Of a stretch of DNA of 64,000 bases, positions 1-15,204 are shown piece by piece. Below the pieces are notes generated by a model. It ran no database searches, was not told where the DNA came from, and saw only the letters and a program-made list of their open reading frames with translations. Numbering within the stretch: the stretch's first letter is position 1; each line of letters begins with the position of its first letter. Source of the stretch: Litorivicinus lipolyticus (lineage in GTDB: Bacteria > Pseudomonadota > Gammaproteobacteria > Pseudomonadales > Litorivicinaceae); assembly GCF_009650135.1 (NCBI RefSeq), contig NZ_CP045871.1:310001-374000 (forward strand), read 5' to 3'. The position numbers were made by a program, and so were the translations under genes.

Positions 1-311
1 TCGGGCGACGCGGCAGCATCGTGTCGACCGGCGGCGGTGTCGTCGAGTTGGCGGAAAATCGGGCCGACCTGATCGCCAGCGATGCCTTTGTGATCTATTT
101 AAAAGCCACCCCCGCCGAATTGGCGCGCCGGGTTGGCAATGATCCGAATCGACCCTTGCTGCAAGGTGATGACCCGGTGGCGGTGCTGACGCGGCTGCTG
201 AACCGGCGCGGTGCCTGGTACGAAGCGGTCGCGAGTCATACCGCGCATACCGATCGCATGAACCCAAAAACCTTATCAGACAGTCTACTGGAGCGGATCG
301 CCACATTATGA
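1..311 (+). CDS. aroK: Shikimate kinase, C-terminal part (5' end outside window)
   Basis: The open frame runs in from the left edge, so only the last ~103 residues are present and the P-loop end is missing. Shikimate kinase phosphorylates shikimate at the 3-OH with ATP in the cytoplasm. The visible part has the STGGGVV segment, which binds shikimate in this family, then a lid region (ARRVGNDPNRPLL) and the family's C-terminal helix. The stop overlaps the aroB start in an ATGA arrangement, so the two are translationally coupled as in most gammaproteobacteria. The neighbour aroB and the motif order make the call secure despite truncation. Confidence 0.93.
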   Translation, partial: GRRGSIVSTGGGVVELAENRADLIASDAFVIYLKATPAELARRVGNDPNRPLLQGDDPVAVLTRLLNRRGAWYEAVASHTAHTDRMNPKTLSDSLLERIATL

Positions 312-1384
312 GTGCACAGGTCAATGTCGCCTTGGGCGAACGCAGCTACACCATTGATATCGCGCCGGGCTTGATTCGAGCGGATTTGGCGCGCTACTTG
401 CCGCAATCGGAGATTTTGCTGGTCAGCGATTCGAATGTTGGGCCGCTGTATCTGGATGCGATCCAGGCCCAGCTGGGTCACGCCCGTGTCCTGCGCTACC
501 AATTCGAGGCCGGCGAAGCGTCCAAGCGCTTGGATGTGGTCGAGGCAATTTGGTCGTTGTTGATGGCCGAGCGATTTTCGCGCAAATGCGTGCTGGTGGC
601 CGTCGGTGGTGGTGTGGTCGGCGATATGACGGGATTTGCCGCGGCCTGCTATCAGCGCGGCGCCGGTTTTGTCCAGATCCCGACGACCTTGCTGGCCCAG
701 GTGGATTCCAGCGTCGGCGGCAAAACCGCGGTCAACCACCCTCAAGGCAAGAACATGATTGGGGCTTTTTACCAGCCATTGAGTGTGCTGGTCGACACCG
801 AGACCTTGGACAGCTTGCCGGCGCGCCAGTGGTCCGCGGGCATGGCCGAAGTGATCAAATACGGAGCCCTTGGCAGCCTCGATTTTCTGGGCTGGCTGGA
901 GCACAACATGGCTGCTTTGATGGCGCGTGATGCGGTCGCGGTGGCCGAGGCGATTCGCGTTTCCTGTCAAATGAAGGCCGACATTGTGGCCGATGATGAA
1001 CGCGAAACGGGCCGCCGTGCATTGCTGAATTTGGGTCACACTTTTGGCCATGCGATTGAGGCCCACGAGCAATACCGAGGGCTGTTGCACGGCGAAGCGG
1101 TGGCGGTCGGGATGGTCATGGCGACTCGGCTGTCGGTCGCGCTGGGCTGGGATGCGCCCGACAACCTGGACCGTTTGGTGGCGCTGTTGCGGGCTGGCGA
1201 GTTGCCAGTTGAACCGCCGCCGGGGATGACGCCCGCGGACTTTATGCACCACATGGGGCTGGACAAAAAAGTCGACGCCGGTCAGTTGCGTCTGGTCTTG
1301 CCCAAGCCAACTGGGTCTGCGGTGATTAGCGCTGACTTTGACCCGCAGGCGCTGGCGCGGACATTGGCGGACAGCTGCCGATGA
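308..1384 (+). CDS. aroB: 3-dehydroquinate synthase
   Basis: Converts DAHP to 3-dehydroquinate, the second step of the shikimate pathway, using NAD+ and a divalent metal in the cytoplasm. The 358-residue length is normal for AroB. The NAD-binding GGGVVGDMTGF motif is near residue 100. The metal site is visible as AEVIKYG (about residue 180), LGHTFGHAIE (about 242) and LHGEAVAVGM (about 260). The ATG start lies in the stop codon of aroK, and its own stop overlaps the damX start in another ATGA, so aroK-aroB-damX form one tightly coupled operon. Confidence 0.97.
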   Translation: MSAQVNVALGERSYTIDIAPGLIRADLARYLPQSEILLVSDSNVGPLYLDAIQAQLGHARVLRYQFEAGEASKRLDVVEAIWSLLMAERFSRKCVLVAVGGGVVGDMTGFAAACYQRGAGFVQIPTTLLAQVDSSVGGKTAVNHPQGKNMIGAFYQPLSVLVDTETLDSLPARQWSAGMAEVIKYGALGSLDFLGWLEHNMAALMARDAVAVAEAIRVSCQMKADIVADDERETGRRALLNLGHTFGHAIEAHEQYRGLLHGEAVAVGMVMATRLSVALGWDAPDNLDRLVALLRAGELPVEPPPGMTPADFMHHMGLDKKVDAGQLRLVLPKPTGSAVISADFDPQALARTLADSCR

Positions 1385-2808
1385 GCGCCCTTGTAGGCAG
1401 CGGCGCTCGCGCCCAGTCGGTATTGGAGCACTGGTTGCGATTTGACCCGGGTGTGGCCGAACTGGTGGCCCCCAGCGGAATGGGAAAAAGTGCGGTGGCC
1501 AAAGCGCTGGGCGGCGACGATGTTCGCCTGATCCGCATCAGCGCACCGATCAAACCGGATGTGTTGTTGGCGGCACTCACCCGCCAACTTGGCGTGGCGG
1601 GCGGCGACTTGCGCGCATCGCTGATAAAAATCCGCAAACAGGCGCGGACCGCTCGTGGCGCCGGGTTTCACACGTTAATTGTGGTCGATCGCGCCGAGCA
1701 CGCCGACGATGCGGTGCTGGCGTTGTTGGGCCGGATTGGGTTGGCCGCCGCCGATGGCGATGGCATTGCCGTGCTGCTGTTGGCCAGCACTTCGCAGCGC
1801 GCACGCCTGACCCAGGTGTCGCACCAGGGCGCTCGTTTTGATGATATTTCGCTGGTGCCACTGAATGATGACGAAGCGGATGAGCTGATTTCGGCGCACC
1901 TGCATGATGGCCCCTGGCAGGGCGATGGGCTGGCAGCCTTGGACCGGGCGGCGTTGATCGCGGCCGCGGCCGGCAACCCCGGGCGCCTACTGGCAATGTT
2001 GGCCAACAAACGCAATGGCCTGCCTTTGGTGGCGCGGACACCGGCCGGACGCAAGCGCGTGATGACGGTGTTTGGGATTGGCTTGGTGCTGGCCTTTGGC
2101 TTGACTGGGGCCTGGGTTTGGCAGTGGCACAGCGAATCCGGAGTGGCGCCGTTGCCGGCTGCAGCTGACGCTGCCGAACCTGCCGGTACGCGCGATTTGT
2201 TGGCCGAGGTCGAAGCCCAAATCCAAGCACCGCTGGCCGAGCCGCCTGCGCCTGCACCGCTGGCCGAGGAAAGCTTTGACTTTGCCGGCGCCTTGCCGGC
2301 TCCGGCGGCGGCGGTTGAGCTGGATCGGTTGATGGCCGAGTGGCCGCAGCCAGTACTCGCCAGTGCCCCGGCCCCGGTGATTGTCAGCGCGCCCGTGACG
2401 GTCCCGGAGGTTGCACCGGTCAGTAGTCTGGTGGTGTTCGCCCCAGCCCCGACTGCCCCGGCGTCAAATGAGGTCGCAGCGGCGTCCGTGCAGGTCCGCC
2501 CTAGCGCGGCGGATGAGGCGAAAATCTTGTCTAGCAGCGCCGCATCCTTTACTCTGCAGCTCTTTGGGACGCGTGATCTTGCTGCGGCAAGTAACCAAAA
2601 GAATCGATTGCCATCGAGCATTGACGGCCGAATTGCGGAGGTGATCCACCAAGGAAACCCGTGGTTTGTGCTGGTCGCCGGTGACTATCGAACGCGAGAA
2701 GACGCCGAAGCCGCCAGTCGCGGCCTACCGGCAAACGTAATCGAACAAGGCTTTTGGATCCGCTCGTTTGAGGGGCTTCAAAACCAGATAAGAGAGGCAC
2801 GGCGCTAA
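1381..2808 (+). CDS. damX: DamX-like cell-division protein: ATPase-like domain, one membrane span, SPOR domain
   Basis: A 475-residue protein with a P-loop-like segment (PSGMGKSAVAK, about residue 30) and an AAA-type hydrophobic strand ending in acid (LIVVDRAEH, about 100). One membrane span follows at about 227-247. A long Ala/Pro-rich periplasmic linker leads to a C-terminal SPOR-type domain at about 389-466. SPOR domains bind denuded septal peptidoglycan, so the protein probably localises to the division site. Position right after aroKB, with gltBD next, matches the Pseudomonas-type locus. The linker is low-complexity, so alignments there will be poor. Whether the P-loop is catalytic here is not known. 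Confidence 0.85.
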   Translation: MSALVGSGARAQSVLEHWLRFDPGVAELVAPSGMGKSAVAKALGGDDVRLIRISAPIKPDVLLAALTRQLGVAGGDLRASLIKIRKQARTARGAGFHTLIVVDRAEHADDAVLALLGRIGLAAADGDGIAVLLLASTSQRARLTQVSHQGARFDDISLVPLNDDEADELISAHLHDGPWQGDGLAALDRAALIAAAAGNPGRLLAMLANKRNGLPLVARTPAGRKRVMTVFGIGLVLAFGLTGAWVWQWHSESGVAPLPAAADAAEPAGTRDLLAEVEAQIQAPLAEPPAPAPLAEESFDFAGALPAPAAAVELDRLMAEWPQPVLASAPAPVIVSAPVTVPEVAPVSSLVVFAPAPTAPASNEVAAASVQVRPSAADEAKILSSSAASFTLQLFGTRDLAAASNQKNRLPSSIDGRIAEVIHQGNPWFVLVAGDYRTREDAEAASRGLPANVIEQGFWIRSFEGLQNQIREARR

Positions 2809-2828
2809 CGCGTTCAGCCCGCCCCAAT

Positions 2829-2859
2829 AACGACCGAGCGCATCCGCTCAAAGGTCGTT
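2829..2859 (+). other. Hairpin in the damX-gltB gap
   Basis: The two arms AACGACC and GGTCGTT enclose an inner GAGCG/CGCTC pairing, which gives an interrupted stem. No T-run follows, so a simple intrinsic terminator is unlikely. It could be a leader structure of gltB or an mRNA 3' end stabiliser for the aro operon. Weak evidence only. Confidence 0.35.
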
Positions 2860-2948
2860 GCTATAGAAATGTCGCCTGATGCCAGTGGATAACCCGCTCG
2901 GCAGGGCGGGATAACCGTCGCGATTGGGGAATACTTGAGGATGCTAAC

Positions 2949-8830
<5,882 letters not shown>

Positions 8831-8831
8831 T

Positions 8832-9908
8832 GTGTCGACGCTAAAAAATGATCGCTTCCTGCGCGCTTTAAATCGCGAGCCGGTTGATGCAACGCCGATT
8901 TGGGTCATGCGCCAAGCCGGGCGCTACTTGCCCGAGTACCGAGCTACCCGTGCGCGCGCCGGCGGCTTTATGGACCTGTGCCGCAATGCGGAGCTGGCCT
9001 GTGAAGTGACTTTGCAGCCGCTCGAACGGTTCGACTTGGACGCGGCTATTTTGTTCAGCGATATCTTGACCATTCCAGACGCGATGGGCTTGGATTTGGA
9101 ATTTCAGGCCGGTGAAGGTCCTGTGTTTCATAAGCCCCTGCGGACCGAAGCGGACGTGGCGGCATTGCCCAAGCTCGACGTTAACCGTGACCTGGATTAC
9201 GTCATGAATGCGGTGCGGACTATCCGCTCGGCTTTGGGTGGTCGTGTACCGCTGATCGGCTTTTCCGGATCGCCGTGGACATTGGCGACCTACATGATCG
9301 AAGGCGCCGGTTCAAAAGAGTATCCCTTCGCCAAAGGCATGCTGTACGGCCAGCCAGACGTGATGCATGCGTTATTGGATCAGTTGGCCGATACCGTGGC
9401 GGACTATTTAAACGCACAAATTTTAGCCGGTGCCCAAGCGGTACAGATTTTCGATACCTGGGGTGGCGCCTTGCCGTTTGCCCAGTACGATGAATTTAGC
9501 CTGCGCAGCATGAAGCGCGTGGTCAGTCAGCTGATTCGTGAACACGACGGCCGCAAAGTGCCGGTGATTTTGTTCACCAAGGGCGGCGGCGCCTGGTTGG
9601 AAGCCATGGCCGACGCCGACGCCGACGCCCTGGGTTTGGATTGGTCGTGTGACCTGGGCGAGGCGCGTGCGCGCGTCGGTCACAAGGTGGCCCTGCAAGG
9701 TAACTTGGACCCTGGGACGCTGTTTGGCAGTGACGAAGCGGTTGCCCGTGAAGCGCGCCGGACCTTGGATAAATTTGGTCCCAATCCGGGTCACGTATTC
9801 AACTTAGGCCACGGCATTAGTCAGTTCGCCAATGCGGACCGCGTTAAGACGCTGGTCGACACCGTCCACGATTATTCCGCCGAGCTGCATGCTAAGGGCG
9901 GTAACTGA
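8832..9908 (+). CDS. hemE: Uroporphyrinogen decarboxylase
   Basis: Removes four carboxyl groups from uroporphyrinogen III to give coproporphyrinogen III, a cofactor-free cytosolic step of haem synthesis. The 358-residue length is usual. The signature [14 protein letters not shown] lies at residues 22-35 and contains the arginines that hold the substrate. The second signature ([16 protein letters not shown]) is near 140. The start is GTG: the overlapping ATG two bases earlier is closed after four codons. The 3' end overlaps the convergent dnaE2 by 17 bases. It sits downstream of gltBD as in pseudomonads. Confidence 0.97.
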   Translation: MSTLKNDRFLRALNREPVDATPIWVMRQAGRYLPEYRATRARAGGFMDLCRNAELACEVTLQPLERFDLDAAILFSDILTIPDAMGLDLEFQAGEGPVFHKPLRTEADVAALPKLDVNRDLDYVMNAVRTIRSALGGRVPLIGFSGSPWTLATYMIEGAGSKEYPFAKGMLYGQPDVMHALLDQLADTVADYLNAQILAGAQAVQIFDTWGGALPFAQYDEFSLRSMKRVVSQLIREHDGRKVPVILFTKGGGAWLEAMADADADALGLDWSCDLGEARARVGHKVALQGNLDPGTLFGSDEAVAREARRTLDKFGPNPGHVFNLGHGISQFANADRVKTLVDTVHDYSAELHAKGGN

Positions 9909-12900
9909 CCGCGCGCATGGGCAATGCCCCCAGTAAATAATCGAGGTTAATGACTTGGTCCACAATCAGGTGGATCACGCCATGTTTGCGCTGGACCTCG
10001 CCGCATACCCGCCATAATCGCGATGTCAGTATGATCTGGCGGTAGCGATCGACCAATGACGGCCACAGAATCAGATTGTGGTTGCCGGTTTCATCTTCCA
10101 GCGTTGCAAACATCACGCCGCCGGCCGTGCCCGGACGCTGGCGGCCGGTGACCAACCCGATCACCGACGCCCGTTCAATCAGTGAGTCGGCCTTGAGCTG
10201 ATCCAAGGTGATGCAGCCCTTGGCCTCGTGGCGCGTGCGCAGTAGCGCGATCGGGTGCGTCCGCAACGAGAAACCGGTGGCACGGAAGTCCTCGACGATT
10301 TGGCTGCCTTGCGGCGCCGCCGGCAGTGGCGAACTGGGATCGAACCAACCGGCCTCGGCCAACAACGGCAATTGCCACAGGCTGTCGGCGAGTGCCCAGC
10401 GTGCGGCCTGACGGTGACCTGCCAGACCATCCAGAGCCCCGGCTGCGGCCAAACGTTCCAGCACCGCACCGCTGAGGCGGCTGCGTGCCGCCAAGTCTGC
10501 CATGTCGCGAAAAGGGCCGCTGTGGCGCTCGGTCAGAAGGTCGACCAAGGTTGATTCGTTGAGCTTTTTAATCGCCCGTAATCCGACTCGCAGTGCCGCT
10601 TTGCCGTCATGCAATTGCACGCTGTAGTCATAGTCCGATGCATTGATGTCCACAGGCAGCACGGCGATACCGTGGCGCCGCGCGTCTTGGAGTATTTGCG
10701 AGGGCGAATAAAAGCCCATCGGGTAGCTGTTGAGCAGCCCGGCGTAAAAGGCTTCGGGTGCATGGCGCTTGAGCCAGGCCGAGACGTACACCAGCAGCGC
10801 GAACGAGGCGGCGTGGGATTCGGGGAAGCCGTAGTTGCCAAACCCGAGGATCTGTTGGTAAACCCGGTCGGCGAATTCGTCCGGGTAGCCGCGCGTGCGC
10901 ATACCGTCTTTAATCCGAGCTTCGAGGTGTTCCAGTCCGCCGCGGCGTTTCCAGGCCGCCATCGAGCGGCGCACGTTATCAGCCTGCGATGGTGTAAAGC
11001 CCGCCGCGACCACGGTCAGCTGTATGACTTGTTCTTGGAAAATGGGTACGCCCAAGGTTCGCTCTAGGACCGCGCGGACCTCGTCGTTGGGGTAATCAAA
11101 GGCTTCGCTGCCGTCGCGCCGGCGCAAATAGGGGTGGACCATATCGCCTTGGATTGGACCGGGGCGGACGATCGCAATTTGGATTACCAGGTCGTAGTAA
11201 TTGCGCGGTTTAAGGCGCGGTAGCATCGACATCTGGGCGCGCGATTCGACCTGGAATACGCCCAAGCTGTCGCCCTGACAAAGGGCATCGTAGGTCGCCG
11301 CGTCATCCGCGGGAATGTCTTGGAGGCTGAAAGTGTCGGGCAGCGCTGGCACATAGGCCGGGTCCTGGCGGCGCCACTGACGGATGCCATCCAAGGTCCG
11401 TCGAATCGCACTCAACATACCCAGCGCCAGCACATCCAGTTTCAGCAGACCGAGCGTTTCAATGTCGTCCTTGTCCCATTGGATCAGAGTGCGATCCGCC
11501 ATGGCCGCGTTTTCGACCGGCACCCACTGTGACAGCGGACCGTCTGAAATGACAAAGCCCCCGACGTGCTGGGACAGGTGGCGTGGCAGTCCTTGTATGG
11601 CGATCGCCAGCTTTAGGAATAGCTGAAAGCGCGGGCTGGAATCATCAATGCCGTTGTCGGCGAAGTAGCCGCGCATGTCTTCCGGTTTGCTCCACCACGA
11701 CAGGCTTTTTGATAGCCGCTTAAGTAACCCTTCGTCCATGCCCAATGCCCGACCGACGTCGCGAATGGCGCTTTTCGGGCGGTAGGTGATGACGGTGGCG
11801 GCAATGGCGGCGCGTTCGCGGCCGTAGCGGGTATATAGGTACTGGATGACTTCTTCGCGGCGATGGTGTTCAAAGTCGACATCGATGTCCGGTGGCTCGT
11901 TGCGATCGGCGCTAATGAAGCGCTCGAATAGGACCGCGACCCGAGCCGGATCGACCTCGGTGATGAACAGGCAGTAGCAGACCACGCTATTGGCCGCACT
12001 GCCGCGACCTTGGCACAGGATGCCTTGGTCGCGGGCGAATTGGACCACGTCCTGTACGGTCAAAAAGTACGGCTCGTAGCCCAGCTGGTGAATCAGCCCA
12101 AGCTCTTTTTCGATCAGCCCTCGGACGTGGCCGCTGGTGCCGCCGGGCCAGCGCTTTTTAGCGCCCTGTTCGACCAGTGCACGCAAATAGGTGCCGGCGT
12201 TGGCGTAGCTGGGTGGCACCAGCTCGCTGGGGTAGCGGTACTGCAGCTGGTCAAGGTTGAAGTTGCAGGCCGCGGCCAGCGTTCGGGCATTAGCCCGCCA
12301 CGCCGCCGGGTACAGAGCGGTCAGTTCATCGGGTGTGCGCAGGCAGGCTTCGGCATTCGGTGCCAGCGCATCCCCCAGTGCATCCAGCGGCCGGTTCAAG
12401 CGAATCGCGGTAACCAGATCCTGAATCGGTTTTTCGCTGCGCCGCGCCATGCAGGCATCGGAGGTGGCGATGACGGTCAAGCCGGAGCTGAAGGCAAAGC
12501 GGTCAAGCGCGGCCATGTGTTGACCACAGCGGTCGGTCTTGTGGTCGACCGCGGCTAAATAGAGCCGTTCAAAGTGTGCCTGCAGGGGGGGTATGGCGGT
12601 GGCCAAGTCGGCCCCGGTTGCCGGCATCGCGATCCACGCCAAGTGCGGGTCATCGGGTAACTGGTCCAGGCGGATATGGTAGCGGCCTTTGGGGGCTTGG
12701 CGGCGTGCCAACGAAATGGTCGAGCACAGGCTTGGCCAGCCCAGTGCGTCGCGCACCAGTGCAGTTAAGCGGTGGCCTTCGGTGGTGGTGAACTGGGCCC
12801 CATGGATCAGCTTAATGGGCTGGTCTTTACCGGCCTCGAATGCGCGCACGCTGCCGGCCACCGAACAGTCGTCGGTGATGGCGATGTCGGTGTAGCCCAG

Positions 12901-12987
12901 TTCGAGTGCACGTTCAATCAGGGTTGCCGGCTGCGCCGAGCCGACTAGAAAAGAAAAGCACGAGCGCGCGCACAGCTCGCTGCTCAT
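9892..12987 (-). CDS. dnaE2: Error-prone DNA polymerase III alpha subunit, DnaE2/ImuC type
   Basis: C-family polymerase of 1031 residues, shorter than replicative DnaE (about 1160). The family is known for SOS mutagenesis and lesion bypass with ImuA/ImuB. The catalytic aspartates are in [16 protein letters not shown]. The PHP domain is at the N-terminus, the helix-hairpin-helix region follows the fingers ([15 protein letters not shown]), and the OB fold is near the end ([24 protein letters not shown]). The first PHP motif reads [11 protein letters not shown], where relatives have a histidine after EL. No imuA or imuB is next to it; instead it starts 4 bases after the comM-like gene. No LexA box was recognised upstream of the operon. 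Confidence 0.92.
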   Translation of the reverse strand: MSSELCARSCFSFLVGSAQPATLIERALELGYTDIAITDDCSVAGSVRAFEAGKDQPIKLIHGAQFTTTEGHRLTALVRDALGWPSLCSTISLARRQAPKGRYHIRLDQLPDDPHLAWIAMPATGADLATAIPPLQAHFERLYLAAVDHKTDRCGQHMAALDRFAFSSGLTVIATSDACMARRSEKPIQDLVTAIRLNRPLDALGDALAPNAEACLRTPDELTALYPAAWRANARTLAAACNFNLDQLQYRYPSELVPPSYANAGTYLRALVEQGAKKRWPGGTSGHVRGLIEKELGLIHQLGYEPYFLTVQDVVQFARDQGILCQGRGSAANSVVCYCLFITEVDPARVAVLFERFISADRNEPPDIDVDFEHHRREEVIQYLYTRYGRERAAIAATVITYRPKSAIRDVGRALGMDEGLLKRLSKSLSWWSKPEDMRGYFADNGIDDSSPRFQLFLKLAIAIQGLPRHLSQHVGGFVISDGPLSQWVPVENAAMADRTLIQWDKDDIETLGLLKLDVLALGMLSAIRRTLDGIRQWRRQDPAYVPALPDTFSLQDIPADDAATYDALCQGDSLGVFQVESRAQMSMLPRLKPRNYYDLVIQIAIVRPGPIQGDMVHPYLRRRDGSEAFDYPNDEVRAVLERTLGVPIFQEQVIQLTVVAAGFTPSQADNVRRSMAAWKRRGGLEHLEARIKDGMRTRGYPDEFADRVYQQILGFGNYGFPESHAASFALLVYVSAWLKRHAPEAFYAGLLNSYPMGFYSPSQILQDARRHGIAVLPVDINASDYDYSVQLHDGKAALRVGLRAIKKLNESTLVDLLTERHSGPFRDMADLAARSRLSGAVLERLAAAGALDGLAGHRQAARWALADSLWQLPLLAEAGWFDPSSPLPAAPQGSQIVEDFRATGFSLRTHPIALLRTRHEAKGCITLDQLKADSLIERASVIGLVTGRQRPGTAGGVMFATLEDETGNHNLILWPSLVDRYRQIILTSRLWRVCGEVQRKHGVIHLIVDQVINLDYLLGALPMRAVSYRP

Positions 12988-12990
12988 GGC

Positions 12991-14289
12991 CTAACCCTCG
13001 TGCGGAGACGCACGCAGCCCGATCGCGGTCTGTAGGTCGTCTTCGCAGATCGCGTCGCGCCCGGCCAGGTCCGCCAAGGTCCGCGCCACCAAGGCGCACT
13101 TTAGTTGGGCGCGACCGCTTAATCCGAGGCGGTTGCCGTGCAGGCGCAAAGCGCGGGTCATGGATTGGCCGAGCCCGGGCACATCGTTCAGGCCCGCGCA
13201 CGTTAGTTGTGCATTGAGGCAGCCTTGGCGCTGTTGCTGGCGCACCCAACTGGTGCGGATCGGCCGCATGTCGATGGGGCGTGGCCCGGCCTCGCCGTAT
13301 TCGTAGCGTGCGACTAGATCAAACCGATCAATCAGCGGTGGTGGCAGTTGCCGCTGCCAGCGCCGACGTGTGGCTGGGTTGCAGCGGCAGGCTTTGCGCG
13401 GGCTTCCTAGCCAGCCACAGGGGCAAGGGTTGGCGGTGGCCAGGGTCGCCGTCTGCGGCTCTAGGTCCATGCGTTCGGGCAATGCATCACGCAGCCCTTG
13501 GCTGTGCAGCGGCAGGTCGTCCAATGCCACCACGTGGCCGCGTTGTAGGTGTTGCCAATGGGCCAGCTGGCGCGCGTTGGCACCGACTGGCAGCCGCCAT
13601 GGGTCCGATACGCCCGGTGTCGACGCGAACAGCCGTTTGCCAGCCCGGCGAGCCCGCACGCGTGGCGACTCGGGCCAGTGCGCACACAGGCCGTGGCTCC
13701 AGCCGGATTTGCCGACACCCGGTTCCCCATACACCAGGGTTGAGTGCCCACCGGATAGCACCCAGGTGGCCAGTTCGGTCGGCCAGCCGGGCATTAGGGA
13801 GGGCGCCGAGGGCGCAGGCGCTGTGGCGGTCATGGGAGTCGGATCGAGCTGGCGTAGGGATGCCAAAAAATGCGGCGCGCCGGTGCCGCCGGCCAGGTTC
13901 TGGAGGTTGCCGCAGGCGAGCACCAAGTCAGGGTCCAGCGGTAACAGGGAGCCGTCCAGGTTGAGCTCGCCAAACCAGGTGTGCTGTGCGCCGGCGGCGG
14001 TGGTGATTTGATCGCTTGCCAGTAGCACCGCCAAGGCCAGCGGCAGCGCGTGGCCGTCATCTAAGCGGCCGCCACGGGCCAGTTCAATGTCCAGTGTGAC
14101 GCGGCCGCTAGGGTAGCGATAACCGGCGCCCTTGATAACGGAGCGGATCCGCTCTCTCAGGCTGGCTGCGTTGCGCCCGCGATTCAGCAGGCGGGTCAGT
14201 GGCAGGCCGCCTTGGATTTGCGCGCGCGCCGTACAGGGCCTGATGCCGTCAGGGGTCAGGCACAGGCTTTGAACGCGCGCAATACTCAT
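12991..14289 (-). CDS. ComM/YifB-type Mg-chelatase-like AAA+ ATPase, shortened and divergent
   Basis: The order of parts is that of ComM: an N-terminal Lon-protease-like fold (about 1-165), a P-loop GEPGVGKSGWS near 190, a Walker B-like VVALDDLP near 255, the ANPCPCGWLG segment with a CRC zinc-like pair, and a C-terminal Mg-chelatase helical bundle. ComM is a hexameric helicase that extends branch migration during integration of transformed DNA. This copy has 432 residues where the family usually has about 500. The region between P-loop and Walker B, normally carrying a conserved APHH stretch, is reduced and unrecognisable. It may be a specialised or decaying paralogue. It is coupled to ubiK upstream by ATGA and to dnaE2 downstream. 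Confidence 0.8.
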   Translation of the reverse strand: MSIARVQSLCLTPDGIRPCTARAQIQGGLPLTRLLNRGRNAASLRERIRSVIKGAGYRYPSGRVTLDIELARGGRLDDGHALPLALAVLLASDQITTAAGAQHTWFGELNLDGSLLPLDPDLVLACGNLQNLAGGTGAPHFLASLRQLDPTPMTATAPAPSAPSLMPGWPTELATWVLSGGHSTLVYGEPGVGKSGWSHGLCAHWPESPRVRARRAGKRLFASTPGVSDPWRLPVGANARQLAHWQHLQRGHVVALDDLPLHSQGLRDALPERMDLEPQTATLATANPCPCGWLGSPRKACRCNPATRRRWQRQLPPPLIDRFDLVARYEYGEAGPRPIDMRPIRTSWVRQQQRQGCLNAQLTCAGLNDVPGLGQSMTRALRLHGNRLGLSGRAQLKCALVARTLADLAGRDAICEDDLQTAIGLRASPHEG

Positions 14290-14534
14290 GCGTCCGGCGT
14301 GCTGTCGAGCGCGGACAGGCGTGCTTCGAGCTCGGCAATTCGAGCGTCGGCACGTGCTAACAATTGAGTTTGGGCCTCAAATTCGTCGCGGCTGACCAAG
14401 TCGAGACTGGCCAGGCCCTGGGCCATGGTCTCTTTGACTTGGGTTTGGGCTTGTTCGGACAGTTGGCGCATGGGTTCGGGCATGCGCTGCATTAGTTGTT
14501 CGGACAGTTGCTGAAAGGGTTCGAAGGGGTTCAT
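14286..14534 (-). CDS. ubiK: Ubiquinone biosynthesis accessory factor UbiK (BMFP/YqiC family)
   Basis: Small 82-residue coiled-coil protein. The family promotes aerobic ubiquinone synthesis, probably by bridging the Ubi complex and the membrane. The C-terminal half carries the family signature: LVSRDEFEAQTQLLARADARIAELE is the BMFP heptad region (given here as LVSRDEFEAQ and IAELEARL). The longer upstream frame is ignored: the ATG used has GGAG seven bases ahead and gives the usual length. It is the first gene of a coupled ubiK-comM-dnaE2 operon; the association with comM is seen in many gammaproteobacteria, that with dnaE2 is not. Confidence 0.85.
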   Translation of the reverse strand: MNPFEPFQQLSEQLMQRMPEPMRQLSEQAQTQVKETMAQGLASLDLVSRDEFEAQTQLLARADARIAELEARLSALDSTPDA

Positions 14535-14620
14535 GGCGTGCTCCGATGAGTGAGGGTGAAACACTAGCATGGCGAGGGCAAAAGTCACTGGTGAAAATGA
14601 CAGGCTTAGGGCGTTGAGGT

Positions 14621-14637
14621 GCACCATAATGGTGCGA
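14621..14637 (+). promoter_or_regulatory. NtrC enhancer-type site upstream of glnK
   Basis: TGCACCATAATGGTGCG matches the NtrC dyad TGCACCANNNTGGTGCA at all but the last defined base. It lies about 150 bases upstream of the start point predicted from the sigma-54 promoter, the usual enhancer distance. A weaker half-conserved copy (TGGACTAAATTGGTGCG) lies at 14655-14671, 34 bases closer, giving the tandem arrangement known for NtrC. Confidence 0.85.
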
Positions 14638-14705
14638 TTTCTGTACCTGTGGGTGGACTAAATTGGTGCGATTAGGGTCGGTAAATGCGTTAAAGTGGGT
14701 TCTCG

Positions 14706-14720
14706 TGGTGCGCAAGCACC
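14706..14720 (+). other. Dyad GGTGC-GCAA-GCACC in the glnK control region
   Basis: Perfect 5-bp inverted repeat with a 4-base centre. Its arms are those of an NtrC site but in the reverse order, so it is not a standard NtrC site. It lies between the enhancer and the promoter. Its function is unknown; it could be a hairpin or a chance arrangement. Confidence 0.3.
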
Positions 14721-14754
14721 GCGAATACTGCGATCCGTCTACAACTCCGCAAGG

Positions 14755-14771
14755 TTGGCACGATAATCGCA
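14755..14771 (+). promoter_or_regulatory. Sigma-54 promoter of glnK-amtB
   Basis: TTGGCACGATAATCGCA holds the invariant GG (-24) and GC (-12) separated by exactly 10 bases, with the full TTGGCACG upstream element. The start point should be close to 14782, giving a leader of about 42 bases before glnK. With the NtrC site upstream this indicates induction under nitrogen limitation. Confidence 0.87.
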
Positions 14772-14799
14772 AAGTGAAACGCGTAGATAAACTACGTAA

Positions 14800-15162
<363 letters not shown>

Positions 15163-15204
15163 GCGACCCAGTACACAACAGTCCAACCTTGCGGAGAGAC
15201 ACCC

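Noticed and set aside
236..1252. 338-codon antisense open frame over aroB
   Set aside because: Shadow of aroB with a His/Arg/Gln-rich composition typical of reversed high-GC codons.
1668..2621. Long antisense open frame within damX
   Set aside because: Ala/Ser-rich product caused by high GC and codon bias of the opposite strand; damX has domains and operon context.
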